Shown piece by piece: positions 7,510-14,424 of a stretch of DNA of 14,424 nt; position 1 is the stretch's first letter; each line of letters opens with the position of its first letter. Location: contig SWDT01000425.1 in NCBI GenBank assembly GCA_009193035.1, positions 1 to 14,424 on the forward strand, in the 5' to 3' direction. The notes beneath the pieces were generated by a model. The model was not told where the DNA came from and made no database searches. It saw nothing but the letters and a program-made list of their open reading frames with translations. The position numbers were made by a program, and so were the translations under genes. Source of the DNA: Halicephalobus mephisto (lineage: Eukaryota > Nematoda > Chromadorea > Rhabditida > Panagrolaimidae).

Positions 7510-7689
7510 CTGCAAAACCTATTTAAATTTCAAAAATTTTCATTTTTGATTATTTTTGAAATTTCACAAAAATATGCTTTTTTTCTTTATTTACAGTTTT
7601 TTGTCTCTGCCTTGGTAGAAAAGTTTGAAAAAATCCATTGGCGCTGATATCATTGTTTTTTTCTATTCTCCGACGAAGGAATAAAAAAG

Positions 7690-8520
7690 TTAGCCAAAAC
7701 AAATGGAGATTACAAATTGGAAGAAATTCGGTTTCTGAGGGGAAGTTACAAATAAGAAGTTTCAGTCTTGAAGGGAAAGTAAAAAAAGAAGTTATCGTCT
7801 TGAAAGGAAGTTATAAAAAGAGAAAGTTCTAGTCTTGAAGAGAAGTTACAAATAAGAAGTTTTATTCTTGAAAGGAAAGTAAAAAAAGAAGTTATCGTCT
7901 TGAAAAGAAGTTACAAATAAGAAGTTTTATTCTTGAAAGGAAAGTTATAAAAAAGAAGAAATCTTAGTTTTCAAGGGAAAGTTATAAAAAAGAAGTTTTA
8001 TTCTTGAAAGGAAAGTAAAAAAAGAAGTTATCGTCTTGAAAGGAAGTTATAAAAAAGAGAAAGTTCTAGTCTTGAAGAGAAGTTACAAATAAGAAGTTTT
8101 ATTCTTGAAGGGAAAGTAAAAAAAGAAGTTCTAGTCTTGAAAGGAAAGTTATAAAAAAGAAGAAATCTTAGTTTTTAAAGGAAAGTTATAAAAAAGAAGA
8201 AGTTTTTGTCTTGAAGGGAAAGTAAAAAAAGAAGAAGTTTTAATCTTGAAGTTACAAATAAGAATTTTTAGTCTTAATGAGAAATTACAAATTAGAAGAA
8301 ACTTAGCTCTTAAAAGGAAATCACAAATTGGAAGAAATTCGGTCTTGAAAAGAAATCACAAATTGGAAGAAACTTAGATCCTAAAGGAAAATTAAAAGTT
8401 GGAAGAAATTCGGTCTTGAAGAGAAGTTACAAAACATAATAAATCCGAATTTTGAAGGAAAATTTAAATATTGAAAAGAAATCACAAATTGGAAGAAATT
8501 CGGTCTTGAAGGGAAGACTT
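7690..8520. repeat. Purine-rich tandem array, ~33-40 bp units
   Basis: Some two dozen units resemble AAGTTACAAATAAGAAGTTT followed by TATTCTTGAAAGG. The plus strand is strongly purine-rich in A and G. Central units (about 7800-8220) are very similar to one another. Units at both edges carry the diverged variant ACAAATTGGAAGAAATTCGG (near 7710, and several between 8320 and 8510). The 64-codon frame at 7638-7832 is a repeat translation. Nothing gene-like is visible here. Confidence 0.85.
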
Positions 8521-8608
8521 AGATGATGTTGATGTAATTGTAGAACATTTGGATTTTCTGAATATCGTCCATTTTTCTCAATAGTTTAAGTAAAATTAGA
8601 AATTTGGA

Positions 8609-9483
8609 TACTGCACACAAAAAGCGTAACTTTTTGCTTAGTAACAATTGCGAAATATGCCAGAAATGAACACAATCGTCACGTTTTTCATAAATATTTT
8701 ACTTTTATGACAAAAATTAAAACACAATTGTTACATTTTTGTGAATCTTGATATTTATGATAAAAATGTAACACAATCGTTATATTTTTCGTGAATATTT
8801 GACATTCGTAACAAAAATAACACAATCATCGCATTTTTCGTGAATATTTTGCATTTATGACAAAAATTAAAATATAATCGTTATATTTTCCATGAATATT
8901 TGACATTTGTGACGAAAATTAAAATATAATCGTTATATTTTTCGTGAATATTTTGCATTTGTGACAAAAATACAACACAATCGTCACATTTTTATTAATA
9001 TTTTACATTTAGGATAAAAATACAACATAATCGTCACATTTTTGTGAATATTTGACATTAGTGACGAAATGTAACATACTTATCACGTTTTTTGTGAATA
9101 TTTGACATTTATGACGAAATGTAACATAATCGTCACATTTTTATTAATATTTTACATTTAGGATAAAAATACAACACAATCGTTATATTTTCCATGAATA
9201 TTTGACATTTGTGACGAAAATTAAAATATAATCGTTATATTTTTCGTGAATATTTTGCATTTGTGACAAAAATACAACACAATCGTCACATTTTTATTAA
9301 TATTTTACATTTAGGATAAAAATACAACATAATCGTCACATTTTCGTGAATATTTTACATTTGTGACGAAATGTAACATACTTATCACGTTTTTTATGAA
9401 TATTTGACATTTGTGATGAAGTGTAACTGAATAGTGACGATTTATATTTGTTATTGGACCAAAAGTTACGCTTTTTGTGTGTA
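8609..9483. mobile_element. TA-flanked inverted-repeat element filled with a 50-bp tandem array
   Basis: The ends are inverted repeats. The left reads TACTGCACACAAAAAGCGTA then ACTTTTTG. The right, reverse-complemented, reads TACACACAAAAAGCGTAACT then TTTGGTCCAATAAC. TA flanks both ends, as expected for a Tc1/mariner-type nonautonomous element (inference). The interior is about fifteen ~50-bp units of the type CACAATCGTCACATTTTT...GTGAATATTTGACATTTGTGAC. A block of about 158 bp starting at 8881 recurs without differences from 9183, a higher-order period of 302 bp. No transposase is encoded. The element is non-coding and AT-rich. Confidence 0.75.
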
Positions 9484-9550
9484 CTTGATATTTATTGTTC
9501 CTATCTGCCACCAATAAATCCTGTGACCTAAGACGACAATTTCCTTCCAG

Positions 9551-9683
9551 ATGTTTTGCAGGATTTATGAAATATTCAAAAACCACTCATCCAAAAAAAC
9601 ACTCAATTTGGAAAACTTATGTGGTTTCTGGAGTGGTTTCTGATTCGAGAGAGAAACGACCCGAATTTCACAATGAAAAATGA
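9551..9683 (+). CDS. Unrecognised exon-like segment
   Basis: An acceptor-like TTTCCTTCCAG ends at 9550. From there the plus frame is open to a TGA at 9681-9683 and encodes CFAGFMKYSKTTHPKKHSIW, then KTYVVSGVVSDSREKRPEFH. An ATG lies at 9567. The segment directly follows the inverted-repeat element. An overlapping minus-strand frame (9311-9586, with NPAKHLEGNCRLRSQDLLV) also looks non-repetitive before it enters the element, so the strand is uncertain. No family is recognised. Confidence 0.2.
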
Positions 9684-9723
9684 AATTTGCAAAATTAATT
9701 TTAAAAAATTAAATTTATTTCGA

Positions 9724-9906
9724 ATGCCAGAAGAACAATACTGGTCGGTTTATCGAAGGACACCTTCAGATTCAGAATCAGGCTATGTCGCAGAAACCAG
9801 GAAAACTCCCAGCGCGAAAACCTCTGAGATGCAGGAACCCAGTTTGCCCCAAATTGCCGCAACAAGAAGACAAGCCTTTCAGAAGTTAGGAAGAAGAACA
9901 ACGAAG
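9724..9906 (+). CDS. Unrecognised 61-codon exon-like segment
   Basis: From ATG 9724 the plus strand encodes a hydrophilic, low-hydrophobicity peptide: MPEEQYWSVYRRTPSDSESG, then YVAETRKTPSAKTSEMQEPS, then a basic end with AFQKLGRRTTK. A donor-like CGAAG/GTGAAT follows exactly at a codon boundary after 9906. Reading on without splicing, the frame ends at 9948. Composition (S, T, E, R, K) and GC content are above the local background. No acceptor was found just upstream and no domain is recognised. It may be a first exon or a gene fragment. Confidence 0.25.
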
Positions 9907-10023
9907 GTGAATTACCAGAAGTTGTTAGTAATTTATTTATATTGTTGATCACCTAAATAAGAGTTAGCAGTCGCAAGGGACTCGTTAATTTAAGGAAACA
10001 AGTCATATTTCCTTACAAATTCG

Positions 10024-10196
10024 ATTAATTTTTCAACAAAGTTTCTTGATCTCTGTGGATTGATTTTTTAACAAAGTTTCTTGATCTCTGTGAATTGATT
10101 TTTCAACGAGATTTTTTCCTCTGTTAATTAATTTTTTAACAAAGTTTTTTGATAGCTGTTAATTGATTTCCCAACGAAGTTTCTTGATCGTTGAAG
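10024..10196. repeat. Five-unit 35-bp tandem repeat
   Basis: Units begin at 10024, 10059, 10094, 10127 and 10162 with the pattern ATTGATTTTTTAACAAAGTT followed by TCTTGATCTCTGTGA. Spacing is 35, 35, 33 and 35 bp. The array ends only about 25 bp past the stop of the minus-strand membrane-protein gene, so it may lie in that gene's 3' untranslated region. Confidence 0.85.
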
Positions 10197-10219
10197 ATTC
10201 AGTTGGGGTTGTCAATCAG

Positions 10220-10775
10220 TCATCCATGACAGATCCGGGAAGTATTTTTCAAATTTTCCAACTTAATCCTCATTTTGTTCAAGATTATCTTTCCGATTTT
10301 TGTTTTTTCCTTCTGTATAAAATTTCCCGAATGAGGATTTTTGAAAGTTTGTTTTTGTAGAAGATGTTTCTCATCAAAATTGTGATTTTTGAAAACTTCC
10401 TTTTCTGTAGAATTCTCCTTTTTCGGATTATGATCTCTCAAGACAGAAACTTCCTTCACAATCGATGAACAAATGACTTCCAATATCTTCGAAGCCAGAT
10501 CTCGATTGTCAATGTGAACTGTGAATTTCGGATTTATTAATACAGGAGATTTGAAAACTGTATCGACCGTGGATGTTTCGCAAGAACGTCTCTGGCTAAA
10601 AGAATTTTTTTTTGACAATGACCTTCACTTGACTCGATGAACCCGAGGGGGTACCTGGATCAGGGGCCTCCATCGGCTGCACAATCTTGACTTCCCCATC
10701 GTAGTGCCCCAGGGCTTCGGCATCTATTTGTTTTTTTCCTTCTTCGTCCATCACGTCCTTTACTCCATAGAAAGT
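10220..10775 (-). CDS. Membrane-protein gene, exon 2 (cytoplasmic tail) with apparent frame break
   Basis: An acceptor, CAATTTAG, precedes the exon, which opens in phase 0 with TFYGVKDVMDEEGKKQIDAE, then ALGHYDGEVKIVQPMEAPDP, then GTPSGSSSQVKVIVKK. The frame is ended by TAG at 10596-10598, just after nine consecutive A residues (T at 10605-10613 on plus). With one A fewer, the frame would enter the long open frame to TGA at 10220-10222: SFSQRRSCETSTVDTVFKSP, then PKFTVHIDNRDLASKILEVI, then a Lys/Asn-rich end. The joined product with exon 1 would have about 301 residues. No phase-2 donor was found that would splice around the break. The break is either an assembly homopolymer error or a real lesion. 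The tail is charged and presumably cytosolic. No family is recognised. Confidence 0.6.
10605..10613 (-). other. Nine-base homopolymer at the frame break
   Basis: A run of nine T on plus (A in the transcript) separates two open frames that together make one long tail. Upstream the frame is protein-like to the run. Downstream only the frame expected after removal of one A (or addition of two) is long. The alternative of an intron ending at TTCTTTTAG (just past the run) with a 59-bp length was tested by phase and gives a short dead-end frame. Confidence 0.55.
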
Positions 10776-11514
10776 CTAAATTGTTTTATAAAATAAAAAA
10801 TAAAAAATACTGTTGTCAACGGAGTCGAAGGCAAAAAAAGGAATAGGAAAAGAGAAAGCCAAAAAATACGTGTTCCGCGTTTATGTAAAAGAGGAAAAAC
10901 GGAGAAAGAAGGGAAAAAGAGGAATAGGAAATAAAGAGAAGGCCAAAAAAATACGTGTCCCGCGCCCACATAAAAGAGGAAAAACAGAGAAAGAAGGGAA
11001 AAAGAGGAATAAGAAATAAAGAGAAGGCCAAAAAGTACGTGTCCCGCGCCCATATAAAAGAGGAAAAACGGAGAAAGAAGGGAAAAAGAGGAATAAAAAT
11101 AAAGAGAAGGCCAAAAAGTACGTGTTTCGCGTCCACGTAAAAGAGGAAAAACGGAGAAAGAAGGGTCTCGCAACGAAAGAAAAAAACGCGGGCGAGAAAA
11201 TTTTTACTTTTTACTATCAATTTTGTAAGAGATAAAGCTTGGCGTTTTTATATTTTTTGGCTACTACTCGCTACTGTCTACATCTGGTCCCGTCCAGTAA
11301 AAGTATAGACTCCGTAAATCTCTTTTTACATTGCAGAAATTTCGAAAATTTAATCGAAAAAATAATTTTTAAACATTTTTGTCCTACAGTAATCTACCGT
11401 ATATTATTTCTAAAGATTTAATTATTTATTTAATCTGAAAAACTAAAATATTACAATTATTTAAATTTATATTTGAAAAAAATAAAATACTACTGTTTTC
11501 CGTTAGCGACTTAC
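10776..11514 (-). other. Intron of the membrane-protein gene, hosting a repeat array
   Basis: The donor is AGAAAA/GTAAGT at 11509-11514 and the acceptor is CAATTTAG ending at 10776. Both junctions are in phase 0. At 739 bp it is long for a compact nematode intron, and more than half of it is the ~84-bp array. The part at 11215-11500 is AT-rich and includes CTACAGTAATCTACCGTA at about 11384-11401. Confidence 0.55.
10805..11215. repeat. ~84-bp tandem array, inverted copy 2
   Basis: About four units, spaced 84, 85 and 83 bp (GAGAAGGCC or GAGAAAGCC at 10852, 10936, 11021 and 11104), each hold CCGCGYYYAYRTAAAAGAGG, AAAAACGGAGAAAGAAGGG and AAAAAGAGGAATARGAAATA. Edges GTTGTCAACGGAGTCGAAGG and GTCTCGCAACGAAAG...GCGGGCGAGAA match, in reverse complement, both edges of the array at 6895-7222. 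All overlapping open frames on both strands are repeat translations. The array lies inside the intron of the minus-strand gene. Confidence 0.85.
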
Positions 11515-11865
11515 TTTTCTGAGTTTTTTCTCGTTTATTATGTAAGCCAGAACGACGATCAATAAAACGACGGAACCGATTCCTGCGGCAATCGTCGATG
11601 GAAGGGTCGATGAAAGGGTTGATGGAGAGGTTGATGGAGATGTTGATGGAAGAGTTGATGCAGAGATTGACGAAAGGGTCGATGGAAGAGTTGATGTAGA
11701 GATTGAAGAAAGGGTCAATGAGAATGTTGATGAAAGAGTCGATGAAAAGGTCGATGGAGATGTTGATGAAGGTGGCAAGGAAACAGAAGACGGATATCCT
11801 TTCTTTCGTTCACTTGGAGAGTCTCCTTTGATAGAGGACGGAAGAGGAATTAGAATCAAAAACAT
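11515..11865 (-). CDS. Membrane-protein gene, exon 1: Ser/Thr-rich ectodomain and transmembrane segment
   Basis: From ATG at 11863-11865, 117 codons run to the GTAAGT donor. The N terminus, MFLILIPLPSSIKG, has a short hydrophobic stretch that could be part of a signal peptide, though it is weak. Residues ~31-92 are built from tetrapeptides of the form [S/P]-S-T-[L/S/F], a likely O-glycosylated, mucin-like stalk. Residues ~93-110 (AAGIGSVVLLIVVLAYII) form one membrane span, followed by the basic stop-transfer NEKKLRK. This fits a type I membrane protein whose tail continues in exon 2. Without splicing it would end four codons later at 11503. An upstream exon with a better signal peptide cannot be excluded. 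No named family is recognised. Confidence 0.6.
11594..11773. repeat. In-frame 12-bp tandem repeat encoding the Ser/Thr stalk
   Basis: About fifteen 12-bp units follow GTYGATGRARRR on plus, with no net frame change. They encode the tetrapeptide repeats of exon 1. Substitutions change some residues (S to P, L to F or S), while Thr and Ser at the core are mostly kept. The 12-bp periodicity makes stalk length likely to vary between individuals. Confidence 0.8.
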
Positions 11866-12083
11866 CTTTGACAAGAAAATTTCAACGAAAAATGAAAATT
11901 ATTCATTCTGCAGAATCTTCGTAAATTTGAATTCATTTTTAATTTTATTGTAAATTTTTTGGGTTAACGTTATTTTATCTTTTCTTTATGGATTCACTTG
12001 AAAACCTGAGGAATTTTCATTAAAATTATTTTTTAAATACTTCGCACATAAAAATACACATATAGTGTGTAATGTAGGGATAA
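11866..12083 (-). promoter_or_regulatory. Upstream region of the membrane-protein gene
   Basis: AT-rich sequence lies 5' of the minus-strand ATG. TTTTCTTGTCAAAG directly precedes the start. No clear acceptor, TATA box or repeated operator is visible. This is named only because it must contain the gene's 5' region if exon 1 is complete. Confidence 0.2.
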
Positions 12084-12545
12084 ATTAAACCGGGTCTGAA
12101 TTACCAGATATATAATATTCAATGTAGAGGATACGTCAAGTACGATGTCACTGCGTCATCTTCAATGCATTCGTGCATTGAATATAATGTATCTGAAGCA
12201 TTAGGGTTGTTTTAATGTGTTTTTTATGTGGTATGAATACATTAACTGGGTCTGGCTTATTAGATATATATTTATTAATATATCAATGCATTAAGTACGA
12301 CCTAGGTATATTGTATTTGATAAATTGATATATAAAATATAATGTATCTGAAGCATTAGGGTTGTTTTAATGTGTTCTTTTATGTGGTATGAATACATTA
12401 ACCGGGTCTGACTTTTCAGATATACGATATTCAACATATTGATGCATTAAGTACGACCTAGGTGTATTGTATTTAATAAATTGATATATAAAATACAATG
12501 TATCTGATACATTAGGGTTGTTTTAATGTTTTTTGTGCAGATGGG
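12084..12545. repeat. Three direct repeats of ~156 bp
   Basis: Units begin at about 12084, 12241 and 12397 (spacing 157 and 156) with ATTAAMYGGGTCTG and end with GCATTAGGGTTGTTTTAATG followed by TGGTATGAATAC. Units 2 and 3 are close. Unit 1 differs in its middle. No open frame of note is present. The stretch 12546-12740 is AT-rich and gene-free. Confidence 0.85.
12161..12182. other. 9-bp hairpin with TTCG loop
   Basis: TTCAATGCA, then TTCG, then TGCATTGAA forms a perfect nine-pair stem with a TTCG loop, which as RNA would be a UUCG loop. It occurs only in repeat unit 1. Units 2 and 3 have AATGCATTAAG or TGATGCATTAAG at the equivalent place and lack the second arm. Confidence 0.6.
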
Positions 12546-12740
12546 TCAACATTGAAAAAGACAAAATTTCAGAAATTATAGTATTAATACACATAATATA
12601 TCAAATTGATATTATTTTTTGGATTGATTTTTAACTACCAGGAGACAGACACTTGATCGGGAACGCTAAAAATATTAATTTTAGATTTATTCCTTAAATA
12701 TTTTAAATTTAAAAAATTAAATCCTGGAAATTTTAATCTG

Positions 12741-13070
12741 TACCAGCATACAAAAAGAAACGTAACTTTTGGTCCAATAACAAATGCAAATCGTCACTAT
12801 TAAGTTACTATTTTTACCACAAATGCCAAATATTCATGGAAAATGTGACGATTGTGTTGTATTTTTATCATAAATATCAAGATTCACGAAAAATGTAACA
12901 ATTATATTTTAATTTTTGTCACAAATGTCAAATATTAATAAAAATGTGACGATTATGTTATATTTTTATCACAAATTTCAAGATTCACGAAAAATGTGAC
13001 GATTGTGTTTTTGTTACATTCTGTAATTGTTAAGAAACCAAAAGTTACAATTTTTTGTCTCTACTCTATA
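12741..13070. mobile_element. Smaller TA-flanked inverted-repeat element, opposite orientation
   Basis: The left end reads TACCAGCATACAAAAAGAAA, then CGTAACTTTTGGTCCAATAA. The right end, reverse-complemented, has ACAAAAAATTGTAACTTTTG then GTTTCTTAACAA. These are the same terminal repeats as the element at 8609-9483. The interior has about four ~50-bp units (GTGACGATTGTGTTGTATTT type) in inverse orientation to the larger element. No coding capacity. TA flanks suggest TA-targeted insertion. Confidence 0.7.
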
Positions 13071-13301
13071 CAGTAATATTTTTCTAAAATTCGTTTCTGA
13101 ATTCAGAACAGCAGATACTTGATTGAAAATTTCAAAACTGTTAGTTTCGAATTTATTTTTTGAACATCTTAAATAAAAAAAATCGAAAATATAAATCCTC
13201 GTTTTTACGATTTTTATATATAAATTTCTAAAATTAAAATTTTGAAGATGATTTTTAAATTTTTCATAAAAATTTTAATTAATTTCAATTTTGAAGTTGG
13301 A

Positions 13302-13704
13302 TTATGACATAATTTGAAATTAATAATAGTTAATTTTTAATAAATAAAAATATTTTGATATATTAACTACTGCTTAATCTACAGTATGACGGTTTTTTGA
13401 AATTAGAGAGTTTTTTGTTTTAAAAGTTTCTAAATTAATTAAATTTTTACAGAAACTTTTTAGAATTCAATAGAAATTTTCGGAATTGTTATGACGTAAT
13501 TTGAAATAAATAAAAAAAATCTATTTTTAATAAATAAAAAAAATCTATTTTTAATAAATAAAAAAATCAATATTTAATAAATAAAAAAATCAATTTTTAA
13601 TAAATAAAAATATTTTAATATATTAACCATCACTTAATCTACAGTATGACGGTTTTTTGAAATTAGAGAGTTTTTTAAGAGTTTCTAAATTAATTAAATT
13701 TTTA
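13302..13704. repeat. Direct duplication with internal 24-bp expansion
   Basis: Two copies, about 13302-13452 and 13490-13704, share TTATGACRTAATTTGAAAT, CTTAATCTACAGTATGACGG then TTTTTTGAAATTAGAGAG, and TTTCTAAATTAATTAAATTT. The second copy is longer because a TAAATAAAAAAAATCTATTT-like unit of 23-24 bp is repeated four times (about 13508-13605), where the first copy has one. CTACAGTA is a motif seen at several places in the window (690, 11384, 13379, 13639). Confidence 0.75.
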
Positions 13705-14424
13705 ACAAAATTAATTTTTTTACACAAGTTGCTTTCAAAAATCCTAAAAGAAGATTATCTGTTTTGTCTGGTCAATTAAAACAAAAATGTCATTGTTTAA
13801 TCATTTATGAAAAAAATTCCGTTCAGGAATCGCCGAACAAGTTTTAATTTCAATTAAAATTCCATTCTTCTTCGTTGATTTTCGTTTTTAGAATAAATCT
13901 GGATTGAAATAAATACTTTACAAAAATAATTTAAATTTTATTAAAAATTAAATTAAAAAAATTTTTTTTTAATTCTAATTTTTTTTTTAAATTTTTATTT
14001 TTTGAATTTTTTAAGATTTTTCAGAATTTTCCTTTTTTAAATTTTTAAAAATTAATTTTATTTTTATTTTTAATTTTTAATTTTGGATTTTTTGATATTT
14101 TTATTTTTAAATTTAATTTTTTTAAAGTTTAATTCTTGGGTTTTTTAAAATTTATTTCTTTTTAATTTTAATTTTTGGATTTTTTTAATTCTTTTAATTT
14201 TTATTTTTGAATTTTTTTTAATTCTTATTTTTAAATTTTTATTTTAAATTTTTTTTTGGATTTTATTTTTTAAATTCTCATTTTTAAATTTTTTTAAATT
14301 TTATATTTTAATTTTTTAATTTTTTAATTTTTTTAATTCTTGTTTTTTATTTTTTATTTTTTATTTTTTAAATTTAAAATTTTTATTTTTGGATTTTTCT
14401 GAAAAATATTGTTTCCCGATCGGG
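13705..14424. repeat. AT-rich and simple T/A-rich sequence to the window end
   Basis: From 13705 to about 13920 there is ordinary AT-rich sequence with no usable frame. From about 13930 the plus strand is a degenerate mix of TTTTTAAATTTTTATTTTT phrases with occasional GGATTTTTT, i.e. low-complexity repeat. The last ten bases form the palindrome CCCGATCGGG. No gene is visible. Confidence 0.7.

Noticed and set aside
9311..9586. 91-codon minus frame covering part of the inverted-repeat element
   Set aside because: Half of it is translation of the 50-bp tandem array. Only about 40 codons are unique, and they compete with a plus-strand reading.
10596..10654. 59-bp intron from CAG/GTACC to TTCTTTTAG as an explanation for the frame break
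   Set aside because: The donor is phase 1, which gives a downstream frame that stops after about 18 codons. The long downstream frame would need phase 2.
10760..11220. Several overlapping F/L/S-rich minus frames and K/R/E-rich plus frames
   Set aside because: All are repeat translations of the second ~84-bp array. They overlap each other in every frame and lie inside the inferred intron.
12060..12540. TTAGGG in the 156-bp repeats as a telomere-like signal
   Set aside because: It is a single occurrence per 156-bp unit, not tandem, and nematode telomeres use TTAGGC. No TTAGGC array was seen.
14415..14424. CCCGATCGGG palindrome at the end of the window
   Set aside because: A 10-bp palindrome cut by the window edge cannot be interpreted without the following sequence.
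1..14424. CRISPR array, tRNA, rRNA or spliced-leader RNA genes
   Set aside because: The tandem arrays have no unique spacers and eukaryotic features dominate. No tRNA T-arm consensus, rRNA core or SL1-like 22-mer was found by eye.

Overview
This is an AT-rich eukaryotic window that looks like a nematode of the rhabditid (Caenorhabditis-like) kind. That assignment is inferred from T-rich TTTTCAG-type splice acceptors, GTAAGT donors, recurring CTACAGTA motifs, and one highly codon-biased calponin-homology gene. No ribosomal RNA, tRNA, spliced-leader RNA, telomeric TTAGGC array or known transposase was seen. Most of the window is noncoding repeat.

Layout on the left (1-4770). Two related degenerate minisatellite arrays (about 56-660 and 1715-2606) bracket a GC-richer island (about 690-1230). 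On the minus strand the island reads like a decayed MADF/Myb-SANT-like domain. A T-rich stretch, a 39-bp repeat whose differences all fall on one codon position, a second exon-like island (2658-2843), AT-rich repeats and a third island with small hairpins (3604-3822) follow. Nine tandem 27-bp units lie at 4076-4318.

Centre. The only fully secure gene is an intronless 262-residue calponin-homology (CH) protein at 4771-5559 (+). Downstream are a repeat array, an island with weak minus-strand coding signal (6471-6850), a tandem array of ~84-bp units (about 6895-7222), a small exon-like frame (7366-7509, -), a purine-rich array (about 7690-8520), and a TA-flanked inverted-terminal-repeat element swollen by a 50-bp tandem array (8609-9483).

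Right. Exon-like plus-strand frames lie at 9551-9683 and 9724-9906. A minus-strand gene occupies 11865 down to 10220. It has at least two exons and encodes a Ser/Thr-rich, single-pass membrane protein. Its intron contains a second copy of the ~84-bp array, inverted relative to the first, and a run of nine A residues appears to break its reading frame. Beyond it are a 156-bp triple repeat, a second smaller inverted-repeat element in opposite orientation, a direct duplication, and simple T/A-rich sequence.

The two best genes share no visible pathway: one is a cytosolic actin-binding-type protein, the other a membrane protein. I did not find a convincing new multi-gene system. The notable signals are repeat architecture, inverted pairs, and the repeat-invaded, frame-broken membrane-protein gene.
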